In this document: piece after piece, positions 35,939 to 45,084 of the stretch
Layout of the letters: each line of letters starts with the position of its first letter
Position numbering within the stretch: position 1 is the first letter of the stretch
Source: JBCBSP01 sp039819095
Lineage (GTDB): Bacteria; Pseudomonadota; Alphaproteobacteria; Caulobacterales; Maricaulaceae
Direction: 5' to 3'
Assembly: GCA_039819095.1 (NCBI GenBank)
Contig: JBCBSP010000008.1
Span: 81,707 to 145,706 of the forward strand
Length of the DNA stretch: 64,000 nt
Notes under the pieces: model-generated
Told to the model about the DNA's origin: nothing
What the model saw: only the letters and a program-made list of their open reading frames with translations
The model's database searches: none
Made by a program: the position numbers and the translations under genes

Positions 35939-35973
35939 CCTGCTTATAAGGAATACTGCCCCTTATAAGCAGG
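35939..35973. repeat. Perfect 13-bp inverted repeat
   Basis: CCTGCTTATAAGG (35939-35951) is repeated exactly in inverse at 35961-35973 with a 9-nt spacer. No T-tract follows on either side, so it is not a usual terminator. Its A/T-rich core (TTATAA) in a GC-rich background suggests a protein-binding site or a remnant of a mobile repeat. Confidence 0.7.
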
Positions 35974-36079
35974 AATGGACTGGCCGATCTTCATTCGGAG
36001 TAAGCCGCCGTCGGTTCATCACCTTTCGGCGACACCCCCGAGCTTGTTCAGGTTCGCGAAGCGCGACTGCGCGCTCGGA

Positions 36080-36098
36080 CCCCGGACTTGATCCGGGG
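36080..36098. repeat. REP-like palindromic element
   Basis: A perfect 7-bp stem CCCCGGA with loop CTTGA and TCCGGGG. The phrase GGACTTGATCCGGGG is a common dispersed extragenic palindrome in alphaproteobacterial genomes. Only one copy was noticed in this window. Confidence 0.5.
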
Positions 36099-36138
36099 AG
36101 GAAGCGACCGAGCTGAGGCGAAGGAGGATTTGAAAGAA

Positions 36139-36215
<77 letters not shown>

Positions 36216-36249
36216 GAAAACCAGCCTTCCGGCCCGTTTCGAAGGGTGG

Positions 36250-36279
36250 GTATTAGGGCGTGGGCAAGCCGGCTGTCAA
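36250..36279 (-). promoter_or_regulatory. Promoter for tRNA-Val
   Basis: On the minus strand TTGACA (36274-36279) and TAATAC (36250-36255) are separated by 18 nt, and the tRNA begins 35 nt further on. The -35 box is perfect, the -10 box moderate. Confidence 0.5.
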
Positions 36280-36367
36280 TCGGCAAGACTGCGCTTGAGC
36301 CTGGTGATGTTCGGGGTGTCGTCAGGCTCGTTTCGTCACATGCACCGGTGCGCCGGTCCAGCCTGGG

Positions 36368-37372
36368 TTAAACGAAGCCCTGTTCCATCAGGTCCTTGAT
36401 GTGAACCACGGCGAGAGGCTTGTGGTTTTCGTCCACGGCGAAGGCGTTGGAGATGCGCCGGTCGGTGAAGATCTCGATGACTTCGCGCATGCGCGCCTGG
36501 CTGAGCACCACGACCGGGTCCATGGTCATGATGTCGCCGGCGGTCCACTCCATGGCTGAGCGGTTCAGCGCGCGCCGGATATCGCCATCGGTGATCTGCC
36601 CGCACAGCGCGCCGTCTTCATCGATCACGCCGGCGCAGCCGGACAGGCCGGCCGTCACCGCAGCGATCACCGCGCGCGCGTCGGCTTCGGGTTTCACCAG
36701 CGGCAGGTCGGCGCCGGTGCGCCGCCCGCCTGTGGCGGTGAGCCATTCATCCACGGTCTGCAGCCGCAGGCCGAGAAGCCCGCCGGGATGGCGCAGGCCG
36801 AAATCCTCTGCGGTGAAGCGGCGCCGTTCGGCGAGCACGGCGGCCAGCGCATCCCCGATGGCGAGCGTGGCGGTGGTGGAGGCCATGGGCGCGAGCCCCT
36901 GACCGCTCACCTCTTTGACCTTCGGAAGGCGAATGACGACATCGCTGCTCATGCCGAGCCGGCTGTCGATGGCGCGGGTGATGCCGACCACCTTCACCCC
37001 GGTCCGGTTGCAGTAAACCAGAAGATCGTGCAGCTCGCGGCTCTCGCCGGAATTGGAAATGGCGATGACGGCGTTGTCCGGCGTGATCATGCCCAGATCG
37101 CCATGGCTGGCTTCGGTGGCGTGAAGGAAAAAGGCCGGCGCCCCGAGCGAGGCGAGGGTGGAGGCGATCTTCGCCCCGATCAGGCCTGACTTGCCGACCC
37201 CGGTGATGACGATATGTCCGCGCACCCTCGCCAGAAGATCGACCGCCTCGACGAAGCTGGCGTCCAGCGTGGTCCCGGCCACCGCCTCCAGCGCCTCGAT
37301 CTGACCCTTGATGGTGCGCCGGGCGAGGTCGAGCTCGTCACCGGGCGCGGCGCGATCCTGGGTATCGGACAT
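36368..37372 (-). CDS. kdsD: KpsF/GutQ-type arabinose-5-phosphate isomerase
   Basis: A 334-residue sugar-phosphate isomerase: an N-terminal SIS domain (about 30-190) with ITGVGKSGLIGAKIASTLASLG, HATEASHGDLGMI and ISNSGESREL, then two CBS domains (about 205-330). It makes D-arabinose 5-phosphate for KDO synthesis. KpsF-type copies are often kept within capsule loci; this one stands among surface-glycan genes but without kdsA, kdsB or kps genes, so it may be the ordinary housekeeping enzyme. Divergent from the oxidoreductase at 37576. Confidence 0.92.
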   Translation of the reverse strand: MSDTQDRAAPGDELDLARRTIKGQIEALEAVAGTTLDASFVEAVDLLARVRGHIVITGVGKSGLIGAKIASTLASLGAPAFFLHATEASHGDLGMITPDNAVIAISNSGESRELHDLLVYCNRTGVKVVGITRAIDSRLGMSSDVVIRLPKVKEVSGQGLAPMASTTATLAIGDALAAVLAERRRFTAEDFGLRHPGGLLGLRLQTVDEWLTATGGRRTGADLPLVKPEADARAVIAAVTAGLSGCAGVIDEDGALCGQITDGDIRRALNRSAMEWTAGDIMTMDPVVVLSQARMREVIEIFTDRRISNAFAVDENHKPLAVVHIKDLMEQGFV

Positions 37373-37575
37373 GGATCATCTCCTTACCGGCGGGGCGTTC
37401 AGGCGCTCGCCGCTTGGCTTGAGCGTATACGCTGAGACCGGCGGGGCTGCAAACGGGTTCAGGCGCGCCGCATTTGAGCGGTTCAGCGTCAAAAACCTGT
37501 TGCAATATAAGCGGTTTTGCTGACAAGGCGCGATTGCTATGGTGCGCGCGATTGATTGAGGCGACAGGAAAACCC

Positions 37576-38532
37576 ATGACGGATGCAGCTCTGATCGGCG
37601 CCGGCGCCATCGCGGTGGAACACTATAAGGCGATGGCCGCCTGCGGGCGCACCGTTCAGGTCTTCGGACGTGGTGAGGCGAGCGCGGCGGCCTTCACCGC
37701 AGCGACAGGCGCGCAGGCGGGCGTCGGTCCGCTGGAGGCCCAGCTTGATGCCCTCGACGCTCTGCCGCGTCAGGCCATCGTAGCGGTCAGCGTTTCAGCG
37801 CTTGCCGATGTCACGCGCCTCCTGCTGGAGCGCGGGGTGGAGCGCATCCTGCTGGAAAAGCCCGGCGGGGTGACGCTGGATGATGTGCGCGCGCTCGCCG
37901 AGGCGGACCGTTCAGACCGGGTTCGTCTGGCTTATAATCGCCGCTTCTTTCCGGCGGCGCGCACTGCACGGGTCTGCATCGCAGCCGATGGCGGGCTGAC
38001 CTCGCTGCATTTTGAGTTCAACGAGAACACGCCGGTCGTCGCCGGGCTGACCCAGCACTCCGATGCCGTGAAAGCGAACTGGTTCCTGGCCAACTCCACC
38101 CATATCGCCGACATGGCGTTTTTCATGGCGGGCATGGCCGGCGCACCGAAAGATGTGGAGCTGGATGCGGCCGTGGTGCGCGGCGCGTTCGACGCGCTGC
38201 CGCCCAACCTGTCCGCCGCCGGCGCAGGGAGCCTTGGCGATGCGGTGTTCAGCTATCTGGCCGACTGGCGCGCGGCGGGACGCTGGGGCATTGAGATGGG
38301 CACGCCGAAACGGCGTCTGGTTTTAAAACCGATCGAGACCCTTCAGGCGATCGAACGCGGCTCGTTTGGCATGAAGCCGGTGGAGCTGATCGACGCTGAG
38401 CCGGACGGGATCAAGCCGGGCTTCTACAACATGCACGCCGCCTTCGCCGAGAATCCCGACCAGGCCGACTTCCTGACCCTGCTCGATCAGGTGGCCCGCC
38501 TGGAATTCTTCAGCCGCTTTGTCGCGCAATAG
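37576..38532 (+). CDS. Gfo/Idh/MocA-type NAD(P) oxidoreductase
   Basis: A 318-residue dehydrogenase-like protein. It begins ALIGAGAIAVEHYKAMAACG (Rossmann) and carries the intact family motif ILLEKPGGVTLDD. HIADMAFFMAGMAG stands at the expected substrate-binding position. The start at 37576 follows AGGAAAA; the longer frame to 37474 lacks a ribosome-binding site. It differs from the paralogue at 30629, which lacks the EKP proline. In glycan loci such enzymes oxidise or reduce nucleotide sugars; the substrate here is unknown. It converges on the next gene. Confidence 0.82.
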   Translation: MTDAALIGAGAIAVEHYKAMAACGRTVQVFGRGEASAAAFTAATGAQAGVGPLEAQLDALDALPRQAIVAVSVSALADVTRLLLERGVERILLEKPGGVTLDDVRALAEADRSDRVRLAYNRRFFPAARTARVCIAADGGLTSLHFEFNENTPVVAGLTQHSDAVKANWFLANSTHIADMAFFMAGMAGAPKDVELDAAVVRGAFDALPPNLSAAGAGSLGDAVFSYLADWRAAGRWGIEMGTPKRRLVLKPIETLQAIERGSFGMKPVELIDAEPDGIKPGFYNMHAAFAENPDQADFLTLLDQVARLEFFSRFVAQ

Positions 38533-38582
38533 CGGCTCACCCTTGATGACTGATGAAGGCGGGCTGGCCTGCCGCTTAGCGT

Positions 38583-40070
38583 CTAGTTCTCAGCCGGTGC
38601 GTCGGGCTCGCTCGCGGCCGGCGTGACCTCGACCTGATAGCGCCAGGCTTCGACCTGCGTCGCTTCGGAAATATTCTGGAGCATGACGACAATGCAGGGA
38701 TGGTCCTGCTCAAAGGTCAGCTGGGCATCATAGCGTTCGAACCGCCTTGAAAGCGTGACCAGCTCGGTGTGGGTCTCAACCGGCGCACGGGAACAGGCGC
38801 GCACGATCTGTAGGCGGACCGAGGCGAAATCCTCTGAACGCAGCCACATTGAGAATGTCACTGTATCGCCGGCATTCACGGCGGTTTCGCGCATAACGCG
38901 CCGCACGCGCGGACCGCGCTCGGCGAAATCGAAAACGGCCGCATCCGTCTCGTCCGTCGACCCGCTTGCTGCATTCTCGATTATCGTCACTGCGCCCTGT
39001 ACCGTCCAATCGGCGAAAGACGCCGTAGCGCTTTCGGCATCTGAGACAAACGCAGGATCAACGGGCGCATCATTCAGTCTTTGTCGCGCCTCACCGCTCA
39101 AACAACGGTCCAGGGGCCCCTCAAGCTTGTCCACGAAAGCTTGCGCCCACAGCTCTGAATTAGGACGGTCGAGGTGACTGCCATCATATGACTGCAAACC
39201 GGGCAGACCCACAAAAACAGTGTCAAGATTGTGTTCAGCCGCCATGCGCTCCATCAGCTGGGGCGATGAAACCGGACTGTCGACAATATAAAGGATCGGG
39301 CAGGTCGCTCTGACCGGGCGCGATTGCATGAACTCGTCAAGATTGGGCTGCAACCGTCGTTGCGCGGTGATGCGGCTGGTTGGGTCGATATTGAGCGGTG
39401 TGTTGTCCTCGTCGCTGGCTTCCAGCGACCAAACCACCTGTCCTGTTTGTGCTGAACGCCACCGGGCGGCAACGCCACCGTTGCACATCCAGCCTGACAG
39501 AACCGGCGCATTCGTTCTGCAGGCCCAGGACTGGAGCTGTTGCGCAGCGTGAAAAAACTCAAAACGGGTTCGATAGCGATCCGGAAAATCGATGAGATCG
39601 CGCATGCCCTCATCAATCTGATCTGAGAAGAAGAGTTCGTTGTTGACCAGCAGCACCGGCGGACGGATGTCCAATTGCTGCAAGGTGTTCATTGCGGCGC
39701 GATAACTGGCGCCCTCAGTCGCCATCACGAAATAGGTCAGACCGCGCGTCGCAAAGTAGTCGTCGATAGCAGTGGTCGCGAAGGATCGAAGCGTTCGGCT
39801 GTTTCCAAGAACCACAACATCAGCGTTCTGCAGACTCCGCACCGCATCGTCCTGCACGCCGAGCACGATTGAGCCGAAGTGATACCGGTGCGCATCGATA
39901 CCGGAACACGCCATCATGTAGTCGCCGCGCTCATAGCCATCGGGCGCGCACCGCGCGATTTTCACGAAGTCCATGAAATGCGTGTCGAACCGAACAATGG
40001 TGAAGACGCCGACGCCAAGGAAGACCGCGACGACCAGGATGATTCGGCCAAGATTGTAGAACGCGCTCAT
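38583..40070 (-). CDS. Membrane-anchored SGNH-like protein with C-terminal beta domain
   Basis: A 495-residue protein with one N-terminal membrane helix (LGRIILVVAVFLGVGVFTIV, about 7-26) and a periplasmic body. VVVLGNSRTLRSF holds the Ser of a GDS/SGNH-like block I, and YDGSHLDRPNSE the Asp-x-x-His block V, so a catalytic triad is plausible. Residues of about 350-480 (SFADWTVQGAVTI to AWRYQVEV) have the strand pattern of a carbohydrate-binding jelly-roll. It begins 3 nt after the stop of the MBOAT gene. Such pairs transfer acyl, usually acetyl, groups to surface sugars, as AlgI/AlgX or PatA/PatB do. Confidence 0.75.
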   Translation of the reverse strand: MSAFYNLGRIILVVAVFLGVGVFTIVRFDTHFMDFVKIARCAPDGYERGDYMMACSGIDAHRYHFGSIVLGVQDDAVRSLQNADVVVLGNSRTLRSFATTAIDDYFATRGLTYFVMATEGASYRAAMNTLQQLDIRPPVLLVNNELFFSDQIDEGMRDLIDFPDRYRTRFEFFHAAQQLQSWACRTNAPVLSGWMCNGGVAARWRSAQTGQVVWSLEASDEDNTPLNIDPTSRITAQRRLQPNLDEFMQSRPVRATCPILYIVDSPVSSPQLMERMAAEHNLDTVFVGLPGLQSYDGSHLDRPNSELWAQAFVDKLEGPLDRCLSGEARQRLNDAPVDPAFVSDAESATASFADWTVQGAVTIIENAASGSTDETDAAVFDFAERGPRVRRVMRETAVNAGDTVTFSMWLRSEDFASVRLQIVRACSRAPVETHTELVTLSRRFERYDAQLTFEQDHPCIVVMLQNISEATQVEAWRYQVEVTPAASEPDAPAEN

Positions 40071-40073
40071 GGA

Positions 40074-41582
40074 TCAGAACTGCCAGTAGAGGAATTCGGT
40101 GGTCGGGGACTCGTAGAAGACCGCGAACCCGGCGATCGCTGCAGCGATGATAAGCCAGCCAATGGTCGGACGGAATACGATGGGAAGGAGCCAGGCGGCT
40201 TTGGTCGGCTTCACCTCTTCAATGCTGATGCGCACCCTTGAGAAGATCTCCATCGTGTTGGGCGCCAGGAAGGTGATCAGGCTCGCCCCGATCAGCCAAC
40301 CCCAGAATTGAAGGTCGACCGCAGCGAACTGTTCAGCCAGCGGCGCGCCGGCCCAGGGCGTCGCCATGCCGCCGAGAATTTCGCCGGCGCCCTGAAGCGT
40401 CACGGCCCGGAACAGCACCCAGGCGATGACGACGGCCAGGAAGGTCAGACCGCCGAAGATGACGGTGCGCCCCGCAGCAATGGGCCAGGGCCGGACGTGA
40501 TTGGGATCCGGTTTGCCGAACACGCTGTTCCAAGCGTGGTTGATGCCGAGATACAGCCCGTGAAGCCCGCCCCAGATAACGAAATTCCAGCTCGCCCCGT
40601 GCCAGAGCCCGCCCAAGAGCATGGTGATGGACAGGTTCAGCCAGCGACGGATGGGCCCCTTTCGATTGCCGCCCAGCGGGATATAGAGATAGTCACGCAA
40701 AAATTGCGACAGCGTCATGTGCCAGCGCCGCCAGAACTCGATGATTGAGGTGGATTTGTACGGTGAGAAGAAATTCATCGGCAGGCGGACGCCAAACATG
40801 CAGGCCAGCCCCAGCGCCATGTCCGAATAGCCGGAGAAGTCGAAATAGATCTGGAAGGTGTAGGCGAGCGCCCCCTGCCAGGCCTGCACGAAATCGACAT
40901 TGCCGCCGCCATCCGCCAGCACGAAGATCGGCGTGGCGTAGGAGGCGAAGGTGTCGGCGATGATCTTCTTCTTGAACAGTCCAACCGAGAAAATCGCCAG
41001 ACCGGTAAACAGATCGTCCAGTGACGGATTGCCGAATCTGGAGGATTCAAACTGCCGGATGACATGGCTGTGGTGAACGATCGGTCCGGCGATCAGCTGC
41101 GGGAAGAAGGCCACGAACAGCGCATAGGACAGGAAGTTCCTGTTCTCCACCTTGCCGGCATAGGTGTCGGCGCAATAGGCGATCTGCTGGAAGGTGTAGA
41201 AGGAGATGCCGATCGGCAGGACGATCTGCTCGAAATCCCAGCTCGCGCCGGTGACCGTTTCGACATTATCGATGAAGAAGTTGAAGTATTTGAAGGTGAA
41301 GAGCAGCGCCAGGTTCGCAACGATCGCCACGATGGTCCAGAGACGCCGTGTCGTGCTCTTTGGCAAAGCGCGAACCGCCAGCCCGGTCAGAAGATAATTG
41401 CCGAAGATGGAGCCCAGCAGCAGCGCCAGGATTTCCGGACGGTGCCAGCCATAGAAGATCACCGAGGCGACGATCAGGATGAAGAGCGCGAAGGACAGTC
41501 CGACGAAGCGGCGCGCCATTGTGGTCAGAACCAGCACAAGCGGCAGAAACGCGAAAATGAAGAGGTAGGAATTAAAAAGCAT
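40074..41582 (-). CDS. MBOAT-family membrane O-acyltransferase
   Basis: A 502-residue polytopic protein of the AlgI type that moves an acyl group across the inner membrane for addition to a glycan. It shows about ten hydrophobic helices, the family blocks IGISFYTFQQIAYCADTY, PQLIAGPIVHHSHVI, YFDFSGYSDMALGLACMFG, FWRRWHMTLSQFLRDYLYIPLG and the catalytic-His region GGLWHGASWNFVIWGGLHG. The start at 41582 (MLFNSYLFIFAFLPL) is the family N terminus; eight more codons are open upstream. The SGNH protein downstream is its likely partner. Confidence 0.93.
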   Translation of the reverse strand: MLFNSYLFIFAFLPLVLVLTTMARRFVGLSFALFILIVASVIFYGWHRPEILALLLGSIFGNYLLTGLAVRALPKSTTRRLWTIVAIVANLALLFTFKYFNFFIDNVETVTGASWDFEQIVLPIGISFYTFQQIAYCADTYAGKVENRNFLSYALFVAFFPQLIAGPIVHHSHVIRQFESSRFGNPSLDDLFTGLAIFSVGLFKKKIIADTFASYATPIFVLADGGGNVDFVQAWQGALAYTFQIYFDFSGYSDMALGLACMFGVRLPMNFFSPYKSTSIIEFWRRWHMTLSQFLRDYLYIPLGGNRKGPIRRWLNLSITMLLGGLWHGASWNFVIWGGLHGLYLGINHAWNSVFGKPDPNHVRPWPIAAGRTVIFGGLTFLAVVIAWVLFRAVTLQGAGEILGGMATPWAGAPLAEQFAAVDLQFWGWLIGASLITFLAPNTMEIFSRVRISIEEVKPTKAAWLLPIVFRPTIGWLIIAAAIAGFAVFYESPTTEFLYWQF

Positions 41583-41810
41583 GCGGTCCCCCCGAGCGCC
41601 GCGCATTGCGCACTTTCCGGCGGCGCGCCTGAACTGGCGCCCTCAGAAAGCCGTTTTGCAATAAGCGCCTTATCGGTAAGGCGCAAGCCTGTGATTGGTC
41701 GAGGCGTTGCGTCCCTGGAGGACGCAGGCTAAGCGAAGAGCTGTCGCCGCGCGGGCTTGCCGCGCTTTCATCACCGCGCCCTGCCTGCGCCGCTGGTCCC
41801 GATCCAAGCG
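41583..41810. promoter_or_regulatory. Divergent control region with tandem hairpins
   Basis: This 228-nt gap separates the MBOAT gene from the plus-strand gene at 41811. It contains a perfect hairpin GCGCCTTA-TCGG-TAAGGCGC (41665-41684) and a second one, TGCGTCC-CTGGA-GGACGCA (41708-41726). A sigma-54-like GG-N10-GC element (GG at 41697-41698, GC at 41709-41710, within TGG-N8-TTGC) lies between them. The sigma-54 match is only to TGG and TTGC and is weak. Confidence 0.35.
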
Positions 41811-43277
41811 ATGAGAATTCGAACCCTCGCCATTGATCACGCCAGCGCGGATGTCCTTCTTCTGCTGGCCCGGGCTCTGGATGCGCGCGGCCATGACTGC
41901 GAGGGCTGGGTCTACAATCATAATCCCGCCGTCCGCGAGCAGATGCGCGACGAGCTGGTTGAAGCCGGACTTGCCGCGCGTGTCATGACGGTGATGAGCC
42001 AACCGCCTTTGCCTGAAGTGAACGAGGTGCTTGCCGACCGAACCTATCGGCTTCGCGACCGCGCCGCCCTGTTTCTGGTGTCGGCGGGGCTTGCCGCGAT
42101 CGTTCGGGTCGCGGTGCGCCCGCGTTATGCCCGGTTCCGCCCCATCGCGAGGGCCGGGCGGCGCATTCGGGCCTTCCTGCTGATGCAGATCCGCGATCGG
42201 CGCTACGCAGAGCGCCTCCTTGATGAGGACCGGCCGGACGCGATCATCATGGGCCATGATTATGTCGGCCACTTCTCCAATGTGGTCTGCCGAGAGGCGC
42301 GCCGACGGCGCATCCCACTCGTCCTGTCGCCCGGCCTCATCCCGAACCGAGAACAGCTGGCCAGCCGGCTGGCGTCGCGCGAGCACCATCAGGTGAGTAA
42401 TCCGCGCCAGAAGCTCATCGCGCGGCTCTGGCCGAAATGGGTGGTGAAGGTTGATGGCCAGCGGATTCTTCGTCTGGAGTGGTGGCGCATACTTGTGCTC
42501 GAACTGATCGGGCTGTCGTCTCCGGCGCCCTGGGTCCACCAGAGCGGGCGGTTCGATGCAGTCTTCCTGGCCGATGAAAGCGAGAAGAAGCGCTATGCCG
42601 CGCTCGGTTTCACGCCTGAAAAGCTGATCGTGACCGGCTCCCTGACCGGCGATGCGCTGGCCTTGCCTGTCCCCGGTGCGGGCGAGGGCAAGCCTCTGCT
42701 CGCCGTGGCCGTCCCGCCGCAGCAGGCGCGGGTTGAAGGCCGCTCAGATGCTGGAGAACATCATGTCGAGCGGCTCAATGAATTGCGTACACTGCTTGAA
42801 GCGGTCAGCGAGTATTTCAGCATCCGCTTGGCGCGCCACCCGCGCGAGGCCGCTGAGATCAGCGCCCCGCTCGCCGAGGCCGGCTTCCAGTTCACCGAAG
42901 GCTCGACGCTTCATCTGGTCAGACAGGCGGATCTTTTCCTGAGCTATGTCGGTTCATCGACGCTCAGATGGGGCTTGTGGCGCGGCATTCCGACCTTTGC
43001 CTGGGACGCCTATGGCTATGAGGCGGCCGCGCGCGCATCCGGCGATATCGCTGACGATGCGGCGCCGGGGTATGATGTGCATCTGCTGGCGCGCACGCTG
43101 CCGCGCGCCATGCGTCAGGCGATGACGCCGGCGGGTTTGCAGGCCTGGCGCGAGCGCATGCGGCCATATGTTCGCCCCCGCGAGCAGAGCGCTGCGGCGC
43201 GCATCGAGCATCACGTTGTCCAGCTTCGGATTGATAGGGGGCGCTACTTTGCGCGCCTCTCGCCTGGCGCTGAGTGA
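41811..43277 (+). CDS. GT-B-like surface carbohydrate biosynthesis protein
   Basis: A 488-residue cytoplasmic protein with no signal peptide, recognised only at fold level. The N-terminal half opens IRTLAIDHASADVLLLLARAL and has IIMGHDYVGHFSNVVCREARRR. The second half starts at VTGSLTGDALAL, then LARHPREAAEI (His343) and ADLFLSYVGSSTLRWGLWRGIPTFAW, which is the GT-B acceptor/donor-cleft arrangement seen in capsule glycosyltransferases and CDP-glycerol glycerophosphotransferase-like enzymes. The proteins at 46175 and 50515 share this pattern. The ATG at 41811 gives the conserved N terminus but has no clear ribosome-binding site. Confidence 0.68.
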   Translation: MRIRTLAIDHASADVLLLLARALDARGHDCEGWVYNHNPAVREQMRDELVEAGLAARVMTVMSQPPLPEVNEVLADRTYRLRDRAALFLVSAGLAAIVRVAVRPRYARFRPIARAGRRIRAFLLMQIRDRRYAERLLDEDRPDAIIMGHDYVGHFSNVVCREARRRRIPLVLSPGLIPNREQLASRLASREHHQVSNPRQKLIARLWPKWVVKVDGQRILRLEWWRILVLELIGLSSPAPWVHQSGRFDAVFLADESEKKRYAALGFTPEKLIVTGSLTGDALALPVPGAGEGKPLLAVAVPPQQARVEGRSDAGEHHVERLNELRTLLEAVSEYFSIRLARHPREAAEISAPLAEAGFQFTEGSTLHLVRQADLFLSYVGSSTLRWGLWRGIPTFAWDAYGYEAAARASGDIADDAAPGYDVHLLARTLPRAMRQAMTPAGLQAWRERMRPYVRPREQSAAARIEHHVVQLRIDRGRYFARLSPGAE

Positions 43278-43313
43278 GATGTGCGCGCGTCATAGAATTG
43301 GACCGACAAGCCT

Positions 43314-45044
43314 CTAGACGAATCCGTCTTCGGTTCCCGCTCCGGGGGCGGTTCTGGCGGCCTCGTACCGGCGTCTTCGGTCGATGCTGATCCCGTCTCG
43401 CAGTTCAGCCTTCGCCGCCTCGATTCCCGCAAAGTCGCAAATCAGATCGAGCCTGGAGCCGCGATCCAGATAGACCTGAAATCGGGTCGGCAGCACAAGA
43501 CTGCTCGATACTGAACCGGCCAGCAGGATGAAGGGCCGGCTGCCCAGACCGCGCAGCAGCGCTCCGCTGGCGCGCATGCCCAGCGACAGATAGGCGCTCT
43601 GGGTAATGACCAGCGTGCTGTCGGGTTTTAAAGTGGCGGCGCGCAGCGCGAAGGCGGCGCGCAGACCGCCGGGCGCCTTGCGCCAGCGCTGCGTTGGTTC
43701 AGCGCCCGCCTCGATGTCGTCGGTGAAGCGCTGGAAGGCCTCGCCCAAATCGCCATCGGCTCCAGCGGCGATCGCAAGGGCTTCGTCGAACGCAATGTCC
43801 GGGCTCAGGCCGAGCTCGCTGCGCCAGTCGGCGGAGCGCAGATCGAAATCCTCGCTCACCAGGGCCGCGTCCGGCGAGCCTGTTGCAGCCTGCGCCAGGC
43901 GCGCAGCCGTCGGCCAGTCCGCAGGCCCGCCGGTGAACAGGAGAATGCGGACCGGCGCGCGCGGGCCGGGCTCAAACTTTGCCGCATCCAGCCAGGCATC
44001 CGGACCGGCTTCCGGACGCAGACCGTTTTCAAGATAGGGCTCAAGGCTGCGCACGAAGACCATCGTGTTGGCGATCGAGCCGATCGCGCCCAGAACGAGG
44101 CGGATGATGACGAAAAACACGATGATCTGCGCCAGGCTCATTGCGCCTGCCTGAAGCTGGCCGAAGGCCAGGAAGGCCAACACGACTGCAGCTGCGGCGT
44201 AGCCGATATTCACAGCGGCATCACTATAGGCGCCAAGCCGAAGGCGTTTGACATAGGCGCTCAGGAAGCTGCTGACCCCGGAGCGGGTGTTGAAGTCTGC
44301 GACCGGTCGGCGTAGCGGATCGGCATAGGCGGCCCGCGCCGCCTCGCGACCCTCCTCATTTTTCTTCACCGCGCTGGCCAGGATCTCGCGACCGGCCTGG
44401 GCGCCATAGCGCGCCACAATCAGCTGGACCGGCGCTATGGCGGCGAACACAGCCAGCGCGACCGCACCCAGAAGCGGGGAGATTAGCAGCGCCACGACCG
44501 CATAGGCGATCAGCGCCAGGCCCGGTTGCAGGATCATGATGATCCGTGAATAGGCCATGCTGAGATAGCGCGCGTCCCGCGCCAGAAACACGGTCAGCTC
44601 ATTCTGGTCGAGTGGAGAGCGGCCTTGCGAGGCCCGGTCCAGAGCGGCCTGCATCTCGTCTTCGAAGAACCGCCGCGCATAGCGTGTCGCGAGCAGCTGC
44701 AGGCTCAAGGCTGCAGCCGCCGATGCCGCGAAAATCACAGCAAGCAGGCCAAGCGCGGAGCCCAGGCTGATCTGGCTGATCCAGTCCGGGGCTGTCAGCC
44801 CCAGCGGAAGGGTGGTGACCGCAGCAGCCTCATCGCCCCAGCCGGCGGTCTGCTCGAACTGGCGTATGCACAGGAAAAGCGCTCCGGCGGCGGCCACATT
44901 CAGCAGCGCGTTGAGCTGGCTGATCGCGAGTATGATAAGCGATTGCGTGCGGTAGCGCCCGGTCAGGGCCCTAAGAACAACGCGCCAGATCGAGCGGTTC
45001 GGCGACGCTGGAACCGCCGTATCTGCTTCAGTTTGCGAAGACAC
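43314..45044 (-). CDS. ABC-exporter-like protein with degenerate ATPase domain
   Basis: A protein of 576 residues from a GTG at 45044, or 603 from an ATG at 45125, which would overlap the preceding gene by 41 nt. In 603-residue numbering, about 45-365 form a six-helix type I ABC exporter membrane domain. The rest aligns along its length with an ABC ATPase but has lost every catalytic motif. FTGGPADWPTAARL (398-411) replaces Walker A, KAPGGLR (483-489) the LSGGQ signature, TLVITQSAY (504-512) Walker B, and AGSVSSSL (536-543) the His loop. It cannot hydrolyse ATP by the normal mechanism. Role unknown; glycan-island context suggests envelope sugar or lipid handling. Confidence 0.75.
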   Translation of the reverse strand: MSSQTEADTAVPASPNRSIWRVVLRALTGRYRTQSLIILAISQLNALLNVAAAGALFLCIRQFEQTAGWGDEAAAVTTLPLGLTAPDWISQISLGSALGLLAVIFAASAAAALSLQLLATRYARRFFEDEMQAALDRASQGRSPLDQNELTVFLARDARYLSMAYSRIIMILQPGLALIAYAVVALLISPLLGAVALAVFAAIAPVQLIVARYGAQAGREILASAVKKNEEGREAARAAYADPLRRPVADFNTRSGVSSFLSAYVKRLRLGAYSDAAVNIGYAAAAVVLAFLAFGQLQAGAMSLAQIIVFFVIIRLVLGAIGSIANTMVFVRSLEPYLENGLRPEAGPDAWLDAAKFEPGPRAPVRILLFTGGPADWPTAARLAQAATGSPDAALVSEDFDLRSADWRSELGLSPDIAFDEALAIAAGADGDLGEAFQRFTDDIEAGAEPTQRWRKAPGGLRAAFALRAATLKPDSTLVITQSAYLSLGMRASGALLRGLGSRPFILLAGSVSSSLVLPTRFQVYLDRGSRLDLICDFAGIEAAKAELRDGISIDRRRRYEAARTAPGAGTEDGFV

Positions 45045-45084
45045 GTGCGAGCGACCCTGCGTCCAAGATTGAGGGAAAGCGAGG

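Larger units (their letters stand above)
35885..36138. other. Non-coding gap with two inverted repeats
   Basis: No gene is supported in these 254 nt. They hold a perfect 13-bp inverted repeat (35939-35973) and a CCCCGGA-CTTGA-TCCGGGG hairpin (36080-36098), each listed separately. Confidence 0.6.

Noticed and set aside
36080..36098. Terminator for the WecG/TagA-type gene
   Set aside because: The hairpin is strong but no T-tract follows on either strand, and the sequence matches a dispersed extragenic palindrome better.
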